64,000 bases of DNA from Brevibacterium sp. 239c (GTDB taxonomy: Bacteria > Actinomycetota > Actinomycetes > Actinomycetales > Brevibacteriaceae): NCBI RefSeq assembly GCF_900169365.1, contig NZ_FXZH01000015.1:1-64000 (forward strand), in the 5' to 3' direction. Positions 1 through 10,360 of this stretch are shown one piece after another. The notes beneath the pieces were generated by a model. That model did not search any database and had not been told where the DNA came from. It worked only from the letters and a program-made list of their open reading frames with translations. The position numbers and the translations under genes are program-made. The stretch's first letter is position 1. The number at the start of each line of letters is the position of its first letter.

Positions 1-1
1 T

Positions 2-17
2 CCCCCTTGAGCGGGGG
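2..17. terminator. Short hairpin at window edge
   Basis: Five C residues, the loop ttgagc and five G residues form a small GC hairpin at the very start. It may be the tail of a terminator of a gene outside the window. The rest of the first 193 bases holds no gene that I can support. Confidence 0.3.
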
Positions 18-193
18 CACTATGTGGTCGGATGGGCAGAAATCGTGGCCGTCACTGGGCAGTTCTACTGGCCAGGAGTGGGCATTTCCACTGTCCGCCT
101 ATGGGCAGTTTCCCATGGCCGCCAACATACAATTCTATCGGCGTGTGAAGCTGCGGCCAGTGTCGGTCGTGGTCGACACTGAGGGAGACGTGC

Positions 194-1444
194 ATGAAGG
201 TCGTCGTTGTCGGTGGCGGAGTGGTGGGTCTGGCGAGTGCCTATGAATTGGCGTCCGCCGGCTGTGAGGTCACGCTTCTGGAGTCCGGAAAATGCGGAGC
301 CGGTGCCTCCCATGGCAACGCGGCGAAGGTGGCACTGGCTGAGAGTGCCCCGGTTCCCGCTCCTGGAGTCTTGCTTCAGGGCATCAAATGGATGCTCAGG
401 CCCGACAGCCCACTGTCGATCAGACCTTCTTTGGCGCCCGGATACCTGAAGTTCCTGCTCCGTATGGCCCAGCACTGCAATACCAAGGACTTTGAGGCTG
501 GCCTCGACGTGCATCTGCGTCTTGGAGAAGACGCGAATGCCCTCTTCGACGACTATCAGCGTCAGGGCATGGACTTCGAGATGCATGCTCGCGGGGTTCT
601 CTTAGCGTTTGAGACCGCGGATCGTTTCGAAGAGCACTGCCGGACGCTGGACGCGTTCGCTTCGGTCGGGCATGTGGCAGACGAGCTCCACGGCGATGAC
701 CTGCTGGAGGCGGAGCCGGCGCTGAGTGACAGCATTCGTCATGGTCTCTTCTTTCCCACCGATCGACAGATCGAGCCAGACTCGCTGACCCGCGGACTGC
801 TGGCGAAATTGAGTGACCTCGGCGTGAATGTGCGCGAAGAAACGAGTGTTGGCAGCTTCGTCCGCGGCGGTGACACCGTCACTGCGGTCGTCACGAGCGA
901 CGCGGAAGTCATCGCGGCTGATGCCGTCGTAGTCGCCGCGGGTGTAGCCAGCGGTGCGCTCCTGACGAAGCTCGGACGCAGACTGCCCATCTATTCGGGC
1001 AAGGGATACAGCATCGACTACGCTCCGCCGCCGATCAATCTGAGAACGTCTCTGACGCTCGAAGACGCGCGGGTCGCGGTCACCCCACTCAACGGCCTGC
1101 TTCGTCTGGCCGGAACGATGGAATTCGGAAGCAGGGATGACGAAGTCAACGACGTTCGCGTGGATGCTATCCGCGAAGCGGCCCGCCGTTCCTTCCGTGA
1201 CTGGGGCGAAGAACCGGCGGGCGAACGAACACCGTGGGCGGGCTCGCGACCGATGACACCGGACGGGCTTCCCGTGATCGGCAACCTGGGAACCGCCAAG
1301 AACGCTTATGTGAACTCCGGGCACTCGATGTTGGGGCTGACACTGGCACCCGCCTCGGCGAAAGCGCTCACCGACATCATGCTCGACCGGAAATCCACCC
1401 TCAGCTCCGATCTCCTCGCACGGGTCTCACCCCAGCGATTCTGA
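194..1444 (+). CDS. D-amino-acid dehydrogenase-like FAD oxidoreductase (DadA family)
   Basis: This 416-residue protein has the N-terminal dinucleotide-binding motif VVGGGVVGLASAYEL and the C-terminal DAO-fold segment with PDGLPVIG and NSGHSMLGLTLAP. Both are typical of DadA-type flavoenzymes that oxidise D-amino acids to 2-oxo acids and pass electrons to the respiratory chain. The ATG at 194 is preceded by GGGAG. The next gene, 57 bases downstream, is a truncated DHDPS-family gene, and the same pair occurs in trans-4-hydroxyproline catabolism (D-hydroxyproline dehydrogenase plus pyrroline-4-hydroxy-2-carboxylate deaminase). A role in hydroxyproline or D-amino-acid use is therefore possible but is inference. 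The FAD-dependent family assignment is firm; the substrate is not shown. Confidence 0.85.
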   Translation: MKVVVVGGGVVGLASAYELASAGCEVTLLESGKCGAGASHGNAAKVALAESAPVPAPGVLLQGIKWMLRPDSPLSIRPSLAPGYLKFLLRMAQHCNTKDFEAGLDVHLRLGEDANALFDDYQRQGMDFEMHARGVLLAFETADRFEEHCRTLDAFASVGHVADELHGDDLLEAEPALSDSIRHGLFFPTDRQIEPDSLTRGLLAKLSDLGVNVREETSVGSFVRGGDTVTAVVTSDAEVIAADAVVVAAGVASGALLTKLGRRLPIYSGKGYSIDYAPPPINLRTSLTLEDARVAVTPLNGLLRLAGTMEFGSRDDEVNDVRVDAIREAARRSFRDWGEEPAGERTPWAGSRPMTPDGLPVIGNLGTAKNAYVNSGHSMLGLTLAPASAKALTDIMLDRKSTLSSDLLARVSPQRF

Positions 1445-1501
1445 TCGACTCACCCCTTCGTTCAACGCTGAACGATGAACACCAGTTGAAAGGTCAATCC
1501 C

Positions 1502-1850
1502 ATGCCAATTACGTTCACCGGCATCTTTGCCGCTTGCATCACCCCGTTCACCTCCGATGGCGCCGAGGTGGATCTTGACGGCATCTCGGCCCAAGTCGAG
1601 CACATGATCTCCAACGGTGTCCACGGGTTGGTTCCGGGCGGTTCCACCGGAGAATTCACCTCGCTGACTGTTGCTGAGCGCAAGGCCGGCAACCGAGCCT
1701 ACATTCAGGCAGCGAACGGACGCGTGCCCGTGGTCGCAGGCACTGGGGCACTCTCAACGGCCGAGACCATCGAGCTGAGCCGCGATGCCGAGGAAGCCGG
1801 CGCCGATGCGCTCATGATCGTGCCTCCCTTTTACGACACCCCCTCATTCA
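1502..1850 (+). pseudogene. Truncated dihydrodipicolinate synthase/aldolase-family gene
   Basis: The first roughly 115 residues match the N-terminal half of the DHDPS family, with GIFAACITPFTSDG, the GGSTGEF substrate loop and IVPPFYD. The family is normally about 300 residues long. After about base 1850 the homology stops, and the frame runs into sequence that is antisense to the 3' end of the neighbouring PucR gene. The catalytic lysine region is gone, so an active aldolase cannot be made. The frame stays open to 2074, but those residues look like antisense noise. The start has no frameshift and lies 57 bases after the DadA-like gene, so the loss looks like a deletion between this gene and the convergent regulator. 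Confidence 0.85.
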
Positions 1851-1904
1851 CGCCTCACTCTCAAACGGTACGGCCCATTCTTAAGCGGCAGGGCAGGCCG
1901 GGCC

Positions 1905-3575
<1,671 letters not shown>

Positions 3576-3611
3576 TGTGCACTTCCATTCGTCCGCTTGA
3601 GATCGTGTGGT

Positions 3612-3624
3612 TTACATAGTGTAA
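3612..3624. promoter_or_regulatory. Candidate operator, perfect inverted repeat
   Basis: TTACA-TAG-TGTAA is a perfect 5-3-5 inverted repeat in the space between the divergent PucR gene (start 3575) and the aminotransferase gene (start 3766). It is 37 bases upstream of the regulator start. Its place suggests a site for autoregulation or for control of both genes; no binding data can be seen. Confidence 0.45.
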
Positions 3625-3765
3625 GTCTGCTCCAGCAAATGCTTGCAGGGTGTCCATGGTGATTCGGGTTCGTCGGGATCACCATTGAAGGATCAGGGTC
3701 ACCTCCACACCAATGGGCTGACCCGCCTCGGCGATATGGAACGAACCGTGAAGGGACGGCACATC

Positions 3766-5211
3766 ATGACTGTGATCAATGCGAACGAAGAACTCGACCG
3801 TGAGGTCAACGATTCCAGCGCCGAAGGTACGGAACCCACCGTGGATCCAGGTCACGGCGAACGAACGTTCACAGCCGAGCAGCTGAGTGCGGGCCAGCGG
3901 GCCCACGACCTCGACCGCGCGCATGTCTTCCATTCCTGGCAGGCCCAGGGGCCGTTCGACCCGATGACGGTCGTCGCGGCTGAGGGCCCCTATATCTGGG
4001 ACGGTGAGGGACGGAAGCTGCTCGACATGTCCTCGCAGCTGGTGAACACGAACATCGGACACCAGCACCCGAAGGTCGTTTCGGCGATTCAGGAGCAGGC
4101 GGCGACGCTGTGTACGATCGCCCCTCAGCACGTCAACGATGCCCGTTCCGAGGCGGCCCGGCTCATCACCGACCGCACTCCCGGCGATCTCGACCACGTG
4201 TTCTTCACCAATGGCGGTGCCGACGCGAACGAACACGCGATCCGCATGGCCCGCCTGCACACCGGCAGAACCAAGGTGCTCTCCGCTTACCGCAGCTACC
4301 ACGGCGGCACCCAGCTGGCCGTCAACGTCACAGGTGACCCACGCCGTTTCGCCAACGACTACTCGGCCGAGGGCATTGTCCACTTCATGCCCGCCTACCA
4401 GTACCGTTCCTACTTCAGTTCCACTACCGAGGCGGAAGAGACCCAGCGTGCGCTGCAGCACCTCGAGGACATGATCACGCTCGAGGGGCCGAACAACATC
4501 GCAGCGCTCATCCTCGAGACCGTGCCGGGCACCGCTGGAATCTACGGACCCCCGGCCGGATACCTCGAAGGTGTGCGGGAGCTGACGGCCCGCTACGGCA
4601 TCGTCTTCATCGCCGACGAGGTGATGGCTGGCTTCGGCCGGACCGGTCGCTGGTTCGCCGTCGACCACTGGGACGTCACCCCGGATCTCATCACCTTCGC
4701 CAAGGGCGTGAACTCCGGATATGTGCCGCTTGGCGGAGTCGCGATCTCCGACGCGATCTTCGAGACCTTCCGCGACCGGGCCTACCCAGGTGGTCTGACC
4801 TACTCGGGCCATCCGCTGGCCTGCGCTGCAGCAGTCGCCACGATCACAGCGATGGACGAGGAAGGGATGATCGAGAACGCCGAGCGCCTCGGCCGCGACA
4901 TCATCGGACCTGCCCTCCACGAGATGGCAAAGCGCCACCCCTCGATCGGAGACGTTCGCGGCATGGGATGCTTCTGGGCCGTTGAACTCGTCAAGGATCG
5001 CACGACGAAGGAGCCGATGGCGGCCTATGGCGGGAGCTCGCCGGAGATGAACCGGGTCATCGGTGCCATGAAGGCCGAGGGAGTGCTGCCCTTCGCGAAC
5101 TTCAACCGGATTCACGTCGTCCCACCGCTGAATACGCCTGATGCCGACGTCCGCTTCGGACTCGAGGTCCTCGACGAAGCACTCAACATCGCCGACGAGT
5201 ACGTCAGCTGA
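3766..5211 (+). CDS. Class III PLP-dependent aminotransferase
   Basis: The product (481 residues from the ATG at 3766, with AAGGGA six bases upstream) is an omega-amino acid:pyruvate/GABA-type aminotransferase. It shows the family glycine-rich NTNIGHQHP segment, FIADEVMAGFGRTGRW with the PLP-binding aspartate, and TFAKGVNSGYVPLGG with the Schiff-base lysine. In-frame starts further upstream (3643, 3736) are possible but lack such a ribosome site. PucR-linked enzymes of this group often use GABA, beta-alanine or taurine; the substrate here is unknown. The stop codon is the first of a 20-base tandem array. Confidence 0.87.
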   Translation: MTVINANEELDREVNDSSAEGTEPTVDPGHGERTFTAEQLSAGQRAHDLDRAHVFHSWQAQGPFDPMTVVAAEGPYIWDGEGRKLLDMSSQLVNTNIGHQHPKVVSAIQEQAATLCTIAPQHVNDARSEAARLITDRTPGDLDHVFFTNGGADANEHAIRMARLHTGRTKVLSAYRSYHGGTQLAVNVTGDPRRFANDYSAEGIVHFMPAYQYRSYFSSTTEAEETQRALQHLEDMITLEGPNNIAALILETVPGTAGIYGPPAGYLEGVRELTARYGIVFIADEVMAGFGRTGRWFAVDHWDVTPDLITFAKGVNSGYVPLGGVAISDAIFETFRDRAYPGGLTYSGHPLACAAAVATITAMDEEGMIENAERLGRDIIGPALHEMAKRHPSIGDVRGMGCFWAVELVKDRTTKEPMAAYGGSSPEMNRVIGAMKAEGVLPFANFNRIHVVPPLNTPDADVRFGLEVLDEALNIADEYVS

Positions 5212-5250
5212 GCGACGAGTAAGTCAACTGAGCGACGAATAGGTCCGCTG
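5193..5250. repeat. Stop-codon tandem array after aminotransferase, 20-bp unit
   Basis: Two full copies and one partial copy of a 20-base unit (CGACGAGTACGTCAGCTGAG and variants) begin inside the last codons of the aminotransferase gene. The true TGA stop is in copy 1 and is repeated in copy 2; copy 3 has lost the TGA but holds a TAG. Confidence 0.85.
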
Positions 5251-5262
5251 GCCATACCGCTT

Positions 5263-5310
5263 CCTCACCAGGCCAATTGTGAACGTGGATACATTCCAGG
5301 CCTGGTGAGG
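5263..5310. terminator. Hairpin downstream of aminotransferase
   Basis: CCTCACCAGGCC and GGCCTGGTGAGG form a perfect 12-bp stem around a 24-base loop. It is placed between the aminotransferase and the Pit gene. There is no U-tract, so termination is only likely. The remaining bases up to 5478 hold no gene I can support. Confidence 0.5.
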
Positions 5311-5478
5311 TCGCGTTTGGCCAGCTCAGAGATGAACGCGGAGGGGTGAAAGCGGGGCTGCGCAGAACAGTGGGTGAAGATTCGGGGAAATAGGCGGTAG
5401 ACTTTTTGCTGATTGAGGTCGCTGCCCGTCAGCTAAATCATCCACGGTCCGAATTGTGTCTACGTTCAAGGTCGCTTA

Positions 5479-6831
5479 GTGGAAATCATCTTCGTCGTTG
5501 TGCTGGTCATCGTACTGGCACTGTTCTTCGACTTCACCAATGGCTTTCACGACACGGCCAATGCCATGGCGACTCCGATCGCGACAGGAGCGATCAAGCC
5601 GAAGACGGCGGTCACCCTGGCGGCGTTGCTCAACCTGGTCGGTGCCTTCCTGTCCACCGAGGTGGCGAAGACGATCTCCGGGGGCATCATCAAAGAAGGT
5701 GGTGGGGGAGTCCAGATCACTCCGGACTTCATCCTTGCCGGCCTCATAGGCGCAATCCTCTGGAATATGGCGACGTGGCGCTTCGGTTTGCCGTCGTCGT
5801 CTTCGCACGCACTGTTCGGCGGACTGATCGGCGCCGCGATCGTAGGTGCCGGACTCAACTCCGTCGACTTCGGCGTCTTCTTGTCCAAAGTGGTCCTGCC
5901 CGCGCTCGCCGCGCCCATCATCGCAGGTGTGGGCGCCTATCTGTGCACCCGTCTGGCCTATGCCATCACACGACGCAACGGCGAAGGCAAAACCGCTCAC
6001 CGGGCACCGTTCAAATACGGACAGATCTTCAGTTCCTCGCTCGTTGCACTGGCCCACGGCACCAACGACGCGCAGAAGACCATGGGCGTCATCACCCTCG
6101 TCCTCGTGTCCGCGAATCTGCAGGACCACGGAACCGGTCCTCACATCTGGGTGATCGCAAGCTGCGCGCTGGCGATCGCGCTGGGAACGTATGTCGGCGG
6201 ATGGCGAATCATCGACACCCTCGGTACGAAACTCACCACCGTCAAACCCGCCCAAGGGCTGGCCGCCGAGACATCCACGGCAGCCGCCATTCTCGCCTCT
6301 TCCCACCTCGGCTTCGCATTGTCGACGACGCAGGTGGCATCCGGCTCAGTGGTCGGCTCCGGCCTGGGCCGTAAGGGCGCGGACGTGAAGTGGTCGACGG
6401 CCGGACGCATCGCTTCGGGCTGGCTGCTGACCATCCCGGCGGCTGCGATCGTCGGCGGCATCGCAGCTGGAATCGCGCACCTCGGCACCATCGGCGTCGT
6501 CATCGACACCGTCATCGCGGTCGTCGCAGTCCTCTGGATCTTCCTCAGCTCACGCAAGGTGGCGGATCCCGAACTCTCGAACTTCGACGCTGTCGGCGAT
6601 GCGGTGGGCATCCGCGGTCGCAAGCGCAAGATTCGCAAGGACCGCAATCGCAAACGTGCGGCCATGAAGCGTGCAGCTCGCATCGAGGCTCGCGAACAGC
6701 GCATCGCTGACAGGGCGGACGCGAAGTCCGGTACTTCCCCCGCCGTCGAGGCTGACTCCAGGGCTATGAGCACCTCAGCCACGGAGACAGATGCCGACAA
6801 GGCACCCAAGGGCAAGGGAGAGACAAAATGA
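5479..6831 (+). CDS. Inorganic phosphate transporter, Pit family
   Basis: The 450-residue membrane protein carries both copies of the PiT signature: DFTNGFHDTANAMA near the N-terminus and HGTNDAQKTMG at about residue 195. It should be a low-affinity cation-coupled phosphate symporter of the plasma membrane. About ten hydrophobic segments are visible. The C-terminal 80 residues are a very basic cytoplasmic tail rich in Arg and Lys. The GTG start at 5479 has AAGG eight bases upstream. Its stop overlaps the next small gene by ATGA, so the two are translationally coupled. A second, shorter Pit with a PhoU-like partner is at 54.3 kb. Confidence 0.92.
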   Translation: MEIIFVVVLVIVLALFFDFTNGFHDTANAMATPIATGAIKPKTAVTLAALLNLVGAFLSTEVAKTISGGIIKEGGGGVQITPDFILAGLIGAILWNMATWRFGLPSSSSHALFGGLIGAAIVGAGLNSVDFGVFLSKVVLPALAAPIIAGVGAYLCTRLAYAITRRNGEGKTAHRAPFKYGQIFSSSLVALAHGTNDAQKTMGVITLVLVSANLQDHGTGPHIWVIASCALAIALGTYVGGWRIIDTLGTKLTTVKPAQGLAAETSTAAAILASSHLGFALSTTQVASGSVVGSGLGRKGADVKWSTAGRIASGWLLTIPAAAIVGGIAAGIAHLGTIGVVIDTVIAVVAVLWIFLSSRKVADPELSNFDAVGDAVGIRGRKRKIRKDRNRKRAAMKRAARIEAREQRIADRADAKSGTSPAVEADSRAMSTSATETDADKAPKGKGETK

Positions 6832-7061
6832 TCGAGTGGGGCTCATTCCTCATCGTTGCGGTCGCGACCTGGGTGTCAGCGATCGTCGTCATCCTACTTT
6901 TCTCCTCTGCCGTGCGGATGCGCGCAGTGCACATCGACCTGGCGGCCCAAGGCCAAAGCAAGCCCCTGCTCAGGGTCGGCTACTGGACGGTGTTCGGTAT
7001 CTGCAGCATCGTTGTGCTCATCGGCGTCTACCTCATCGTCCCGGCACTCCACGGCGCCTGA
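6828..7061 (+). CDS. Small two-helix membrane protein
   Basis: This 77-residue protein has two hydrophobic segments (roughly residues 5-25 and 50-72) joined by a polar loop, and no known motif. The ATGA overlap with the Pit gene shows coupled translation, so it may be a small partner of the phosphate transporter; that is inference. I do not recognise a named family. Confidence 0.75.
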   Translation: MIEWGSFLIVAVATWVSAIVVILLFSSAVRMRAVHIDLAAQGQSKPLLRVGYWTVFGICSIVVLIGVYLIVPALHGA

Positions 7062-7104
7062 GAGCGTCCGGGCTCGTGGAGAGCCGACATACACTCGAAG
7101 TGTG

Positions 7105-7755
7105 ATGCAGCCGCAGAACAGTACCGGGCTCTCACCAGATCTCCTGAAAGACATCGCAAAGGCGGACCCTAAGCGCTTAGGGCGGTGGACGGCCGAATTC
7201 GACCGGAACGATCACGTGGTGCTGCGAACCAGTTTCCTCAAGACTCTCGGCCTTGCCGTAGCTGCATGGACATTCGTCGCCGCCCTTGTCTTGATGTTCA
7301 CCGTCATGCCGTTATCCATGTGGAACCCGTTCTCCGATGATTTCGCTGGGTGGCTGCAGCTCATTTTCGGCCTGCTGCTTTTCCTGGGCCTGATCCTGTT
7401 TGCCTTCGGCGGCGTGCTGTGGACGTTCGTCTATCCCCTGGCTCGACCGCGAACGATCGTCTCGCGGTGGGGCGTCCAGATGGTCGTGTCGAAGCCAGGA
7501 GGACAGTTCACGCTGTTCAAAACAGCATGGTCCGACGTTGTCCGCGTGGGTGGAAGCTGCACCCCCATGCGTTGGCCGTTCCCACCCATGCTGACCGTGA
7601 CTATCACTGCTGGAGGTCACAGCGTGGAGCAGAAAACGTTGATCCGCCCGCGCAGGAGGCCGGAAGCCGTCACAGGCAATATGAGCCGATTGCTGCCTGG
7701 GCGGCCCCGCGATGTGCTGGCCTTCCTCGTTCAGATTCACGCAACGATCGGTTAG
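7105..7755 (+). CDS. Hypothetical membrane protein with two TM segments
   Basis: From the ATG at 7105 the product is 216 residues long. It has two hydrophobic helices (about residues 50-72 and 85-110), with polar N- and C-terminal parts likely in the cytoplasm. The layout, two helices followed by a beta-rich domain with IVSRWGVQMVVSKPGG, resembles a small membrane PH-like or YdbT-like protein, but I cannot assign a family. An in-frame GTG at 7102 is an alternative start. It is followed by a strong hairpin terminator shared with convergent pckG. Confidence 0.7.
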   Translation: MQPQNSTGLSPDLLKDIAKADPKRLGRWTAEFDRNDHVVLRTSFLKTLGLAVAAWTFVAALVLMFTVMPLSMWNPFSDDFAGWLQLIFGLLLFLGLILFAFGGVLWTFVYPLARPRTIVSRWGVQMVVSKPGGQFTLFKTAWSDVVRVGGSCTPMRWPFPPMLTVTITAGGHSVEQKTLIRPRRRPEAVTGNMSRLLPGRPRDVLAFLVQIHATIG

Positions 7756-7790
7756 GAGCGCGCCACTGGTCTCTGACTCAGGCACACGAA

Positions 7791-7825
7791 AATCCCCCAA
7801 CCACCTCGGCGATGGTTAGGGGATT
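7791..7825. terminator. Bidirectional terminator between membrane gene and pckG
   Basis: AATCCCC..AACCA pairs with TGGTT..GGGGATT in the short gap between the convergent genes. The loop holds a copy of the iterated 11-mer CCACCTCGGCG. Confidence 0.75.
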
Positions 7826-7864
7826 CTCTATTGCTCAGAGACTCAATAACGGAGTCTTGGTGTC

Positions 7865-9697
7865 TCAGGCGAGACCCAGACGGTTGCGCAGGTTGTCGAC
7901 CTCGGCGCGAAGCTCGGCCGGAACCGAATCGCCGAGCTGCTCGTACCATTCTTCGATGAGTCCGAGCTCGGTCTCCCACTCTTCAGGCTTGATCTCGAGT
8001 GCCTTGCGCAGCTGCTCGTCGCTGAAGTCGAGTCCCTCGGTGTCCAGACCGCCCTCGACGGGGGTCAGACCCAGTGGGCTCTCAGCGGCGTCGGCGGTGC
8101 CGGCAACACGCTCGAAGACCCACTTGAGAACGCGTGAGTTCTCGGAGAATCCTGGCCACAGGAACGAGTTGTCCTCGTCGCGGCGGAACCAGTTGACGTA
8201 GAAGATCTTCGGCAGCTGAGCACCCTCGGTGTTGCCGATGTCGAGCCAGTGCTGCAGGTAGTCACCGACGTTGTAGCCGATGAACGGACGCATCGCCATG
8301 GGATCGCGGCGAACGACACCGACGGCTCCGGTGGCGGCAGCGGTGGTCTCCGAGGAGAGCACCGAGCCCATGAACACTCCGTGATTCCAGTCTTTGGTCT
8401 CAGTCACGAGCGGCATCGTCGTCTTGCGGCGGCCACCGAAGAGGATTGCCGAGATCGGCACGCCATTCGGGTTCGTCCACTCAGGAGCCAGGGTCGGAAC
8501 GTTTGCGATCGGGGTGCAGAAGCGCGAGTTCGGGTGAGCGGCTGGGGTCTCCGACTCGGGAGTCCAGTCGTTGCCGCGCCAGTCGGTGAGGTGGGCCGGC
8601 TTCTCGTCGGTCTTGCCTTCCCACCACACGTCGCCGTCGTCGGTCAGTGCGACGTTGGTGAAGATGTTTCCGCCGGCTTCGATGGCGCGCATCGCGGTCG
8701 GGTTGGTGGTGTAGCCGGTGCCCGGTGCGACTCCGAAGAGACCGAACTCAGGGTTGACGGCGTAGAGCTGTCCGTCGTCGCCGAAGCGCATCCAGGCGAT
8801 GTCGTCGCCCAGGGTCTCGGCCTTCCACCCGGGAATGGTGGGCTCGATCATGGCGAGGTTCGTCTTGCCGCAGGCCGAAGGGAATGCGGCGGCGATGTAC
8901 TTGACCTCGCCTTCCGGGCTTGTCAGCTTGAGGATGAGCATGTGCTCGGCCAGCCAGCCTTCATCGCGAGCGATTGAGGAGGCGATGCGCAGCGCGTAGC
9001 ACTTCTTGCCCAGCAGGGCGTTGCCGCCGTAGCCGGAACCGAAGGACCAGATGGAGCGCTCTTCGGGGAAGTGGGTGATGTACTTGGTGGAGTTGCAGGG
9101 CCAGGCCACGTCTTCCTGCCCGGCTTCGAGGGGTGCGCCGACGGAGTGCACGCACTCGACGAAGGTGCCGCCGTTAGCCACGATCGCATCGAGCGCGTTC
9201 TTGCCCGAGCGGGCCATGACGAGCATCGAGAGCACGACGTAGGGGGAGTCGGTGAGCTCGATGCCGAACATTGGCTGATCGGCTTCAGCATGTCCCATGA
9301 CGAAGGGGATGACGTACATGGTGCGTCCGCGCATCGAACCGTCGAAGAGAGGCTCGAGGGTCTCGCGCATCTCGGCTGGATCCATCCAGTTGTTGAGAGC
9401 GCCGGCATCCTTCTCATCCTTGGAGCAGATGTAGGTGCGGCCTTCCACGCGGGCGACGTCCTCGGGATCGGAAGCCGCGTAGTATGAGTCCTTGGTGCCG
9501 GTCAGGCGTACGATCGTGCCGGCTTCGACGAGCTTGTCGGCGATGGTGGCCCTCTGTTCATCCGAGCCATCGACGAAGACGATATCGTCGGGAGTGGTGA
9601 GGGTGGCGACCCTGCTGACGAACGAGAGCACCGACTCATTATCGGTCGGTGCGTTCTTCAGCTGGTCAGCGACGACGTCATGGTCGAGGACAGTCAT
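7865..9697 (-). CDS. pckG: Phosphoenolpyruvate carboxykinase (GTP)
   Basis: The 610-residue enzyme interconverts oxaloacetate and phosphoenolpyruvate with GTP and is the key cytosolic step of gluconeogenesis. The GTP-type signature [12 protein letters not shown] (P-loop) is followed by [13 protein letters not shown] and [14 protein letters not shown] with metal-binding residues, and the length fits the family. The ATG at 9697 has AGGAG upstream and is preferred over the in-frame start at 9715. A CRP/GlxR-like palindrome lies about 110 bases upstream, which would fit carbon-source control. Confidence 0.97.
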   Translation of the reverse strand: MTVLDHDVVADQLKNAPTDNESVLSFVSRVATLTTPDDIVFVDGSDEQRATIADKLVEAGTIVRLTGTKDSYYAASDPEDVARVEGRTYICSKDEKDAGALNNWMDPAEMRETLEPLFDGSMRGRTMYVIPFVMGHAEADQPMFGIELTDSPYVVLSMLVMARSGKNALDAIVANGGTFVECVHSVGAPLEAGQEDVAWPCNSTKYITHFPEERSIWSFGSGYGGNALLGKKCYALRIASSIARDEGWLAEHMLILKLTSPEGEVKYIAAAFPSACGKTNLAMIEPTIPGWKAETLGDDIAWMRFGDDGQLYAVNPEFGLFGVAPGTGYTTNPTAMRAIEAGGNIFTNVALTDDGDVWWEGKTDEKPAHLTDWRGNDWTPESETPAAHPNSRFCTPIANVPTLAPEWTNPNGVPISAILFGGRRKTTMPLVTETKDWNHGVFMGSVLSSETTAAATGAVGVVRRDPMAMRPFIGYNVGDYLQHWLDIGNTEGAQLPKIFYVNWFRRDEDNSFLWPGFSENSRVLKWVFERVAGTADAAESPLGLTPVEGGLDTEGLDFSDEQLRKALEIKPEEWETELGLIEEWYEQLGDSVPAELRAEVDNLRNRLGLA

Positions 9698-9806
9698 GAG
9701 TGGTCTCCTGGTCAATCGGGATTACGGGGTTCTGCCTGGCGGCGGGTACATCTCCACCGTAGGACTCGGGTGGGCCGGAAAATCCCGGTTTTGAGTCACT
9801 GGAAGA

Positions 9807-9822
9807 TGTGCATTGGGTCACA
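9807..9822 (-). promoter_or_regulatory. CRP/GlxR-like site upstream of pckG
   Basis: On the pckG strand the site reads TGTGACCCAATGCACA, matching the TGTGA-N6-TCACA consensus at nine of ten fixed positions. It is about 110 bases before the pckG start. Cyclic-AMP control of gluconeogenic genes by GlxR is known in related actinobacteria; its use here is inferred. Confidence 0.5.
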
Positions 9823-10101
9823 ACGGCATCTCGAAAGTCGTGAATGCAACAAATGGGTGACGTGTCTTTTCATGGCGGTGACTGTTCGTTGCAGAGCGTG
9901 ATTACCCCCGGAGACAGTGGCTGCAGAACCGTCTTGGGTGACCTCAGTGCCCGCTTCGGGTGACCATGACGCACTCCCAAAGTGACTTCAGCACCCTCGC
10001 GGAGGTGGCTCTCCTGTTCCAGCGGACGCCGAACGTCCAATCGCAGGCGCAGCCCCATCTCACCCAAGTCTCAAATGTGGGGAAGCGCACTCTGGCCGAA
10101 T

Positions 10102-10131
10102 TTGAGCTTGGACGAATTCGGTGTGTATAGT
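10102..10131 (+). promoter_or_regulatory. Promoter of tRNA-Arg
   Basis: TTGAGC (-35) and TATAGT (-10) are separated by 18 bases, and the -10 ends 34 bases before the mature tRNA 5' end. Confidence 0.6.
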
Positions 10132-10165
10132 GGATCGAGTTGCAGGGCGTGAAGCCAAGCACCAT

Positions 10166-10238
10166 GCGCCACTAGCTCAACGGATAGAGCATCTGACTAC
10201 GGATCAGAAGGTTGGGGGTTCGAATCCCTCGTGGCGCA
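10166..10238 (+). tRNA. tRNA-Arg (ACG)
   Basis: The 7-bp acceptor stem GCGCCAC/GTGGCGC, the D-arm with AGCTCAACGG, the anticodon loop ctACGga and the T-arm with GGTTCGAATCC are all present. The anticodon ACG (read as ICG) decodes CGN arginine codons. A rho-independent terminator follows directly. Confidence 0.97.
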
Positions 10239-10247
10239 CAGTAACGA

Positions 10248-10285
10248 AGCCCCTCGCCAGCAGATATGTTGGTGAGGGGCTTTTT
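10248..10285 (+). terminator. Terminator of tRNA-Arg
   Basis: AGCCCCTCGCCA and TGGTGAGGGGCT form a 12-bp GC-rich stem followed by TTTTT, a classic intrinsic terminator. Confidence 0.92.
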
Positions 10286-10360
10286 CGATCTGTAGGTGCT
10301 GCGGGCGTTTTCGCATTGGGAACACCGGTCTCTGGAAGCCTCGGGCGCTAGAATTGGGCC

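Larger units (their letters stand above)
9698..10165. other. Intergenic stretch upstream of pckG and tRNA-Arg
   Basis: This 468-base gap between divergent pckG and the tRNA gene holds the CRP-like palindrome at 9807 and the tRNA promoter at 10102. I see no convincing open frame, repeat or RNA in the rest. Confidence 0.6.

Noticed and set aside
3679..5115. Long minus-strand open frame opposite the aminotransferase
   Set aside because: It has no family motifs and is a GC-bias shadow of a clear PLP enzyme on the other strand.
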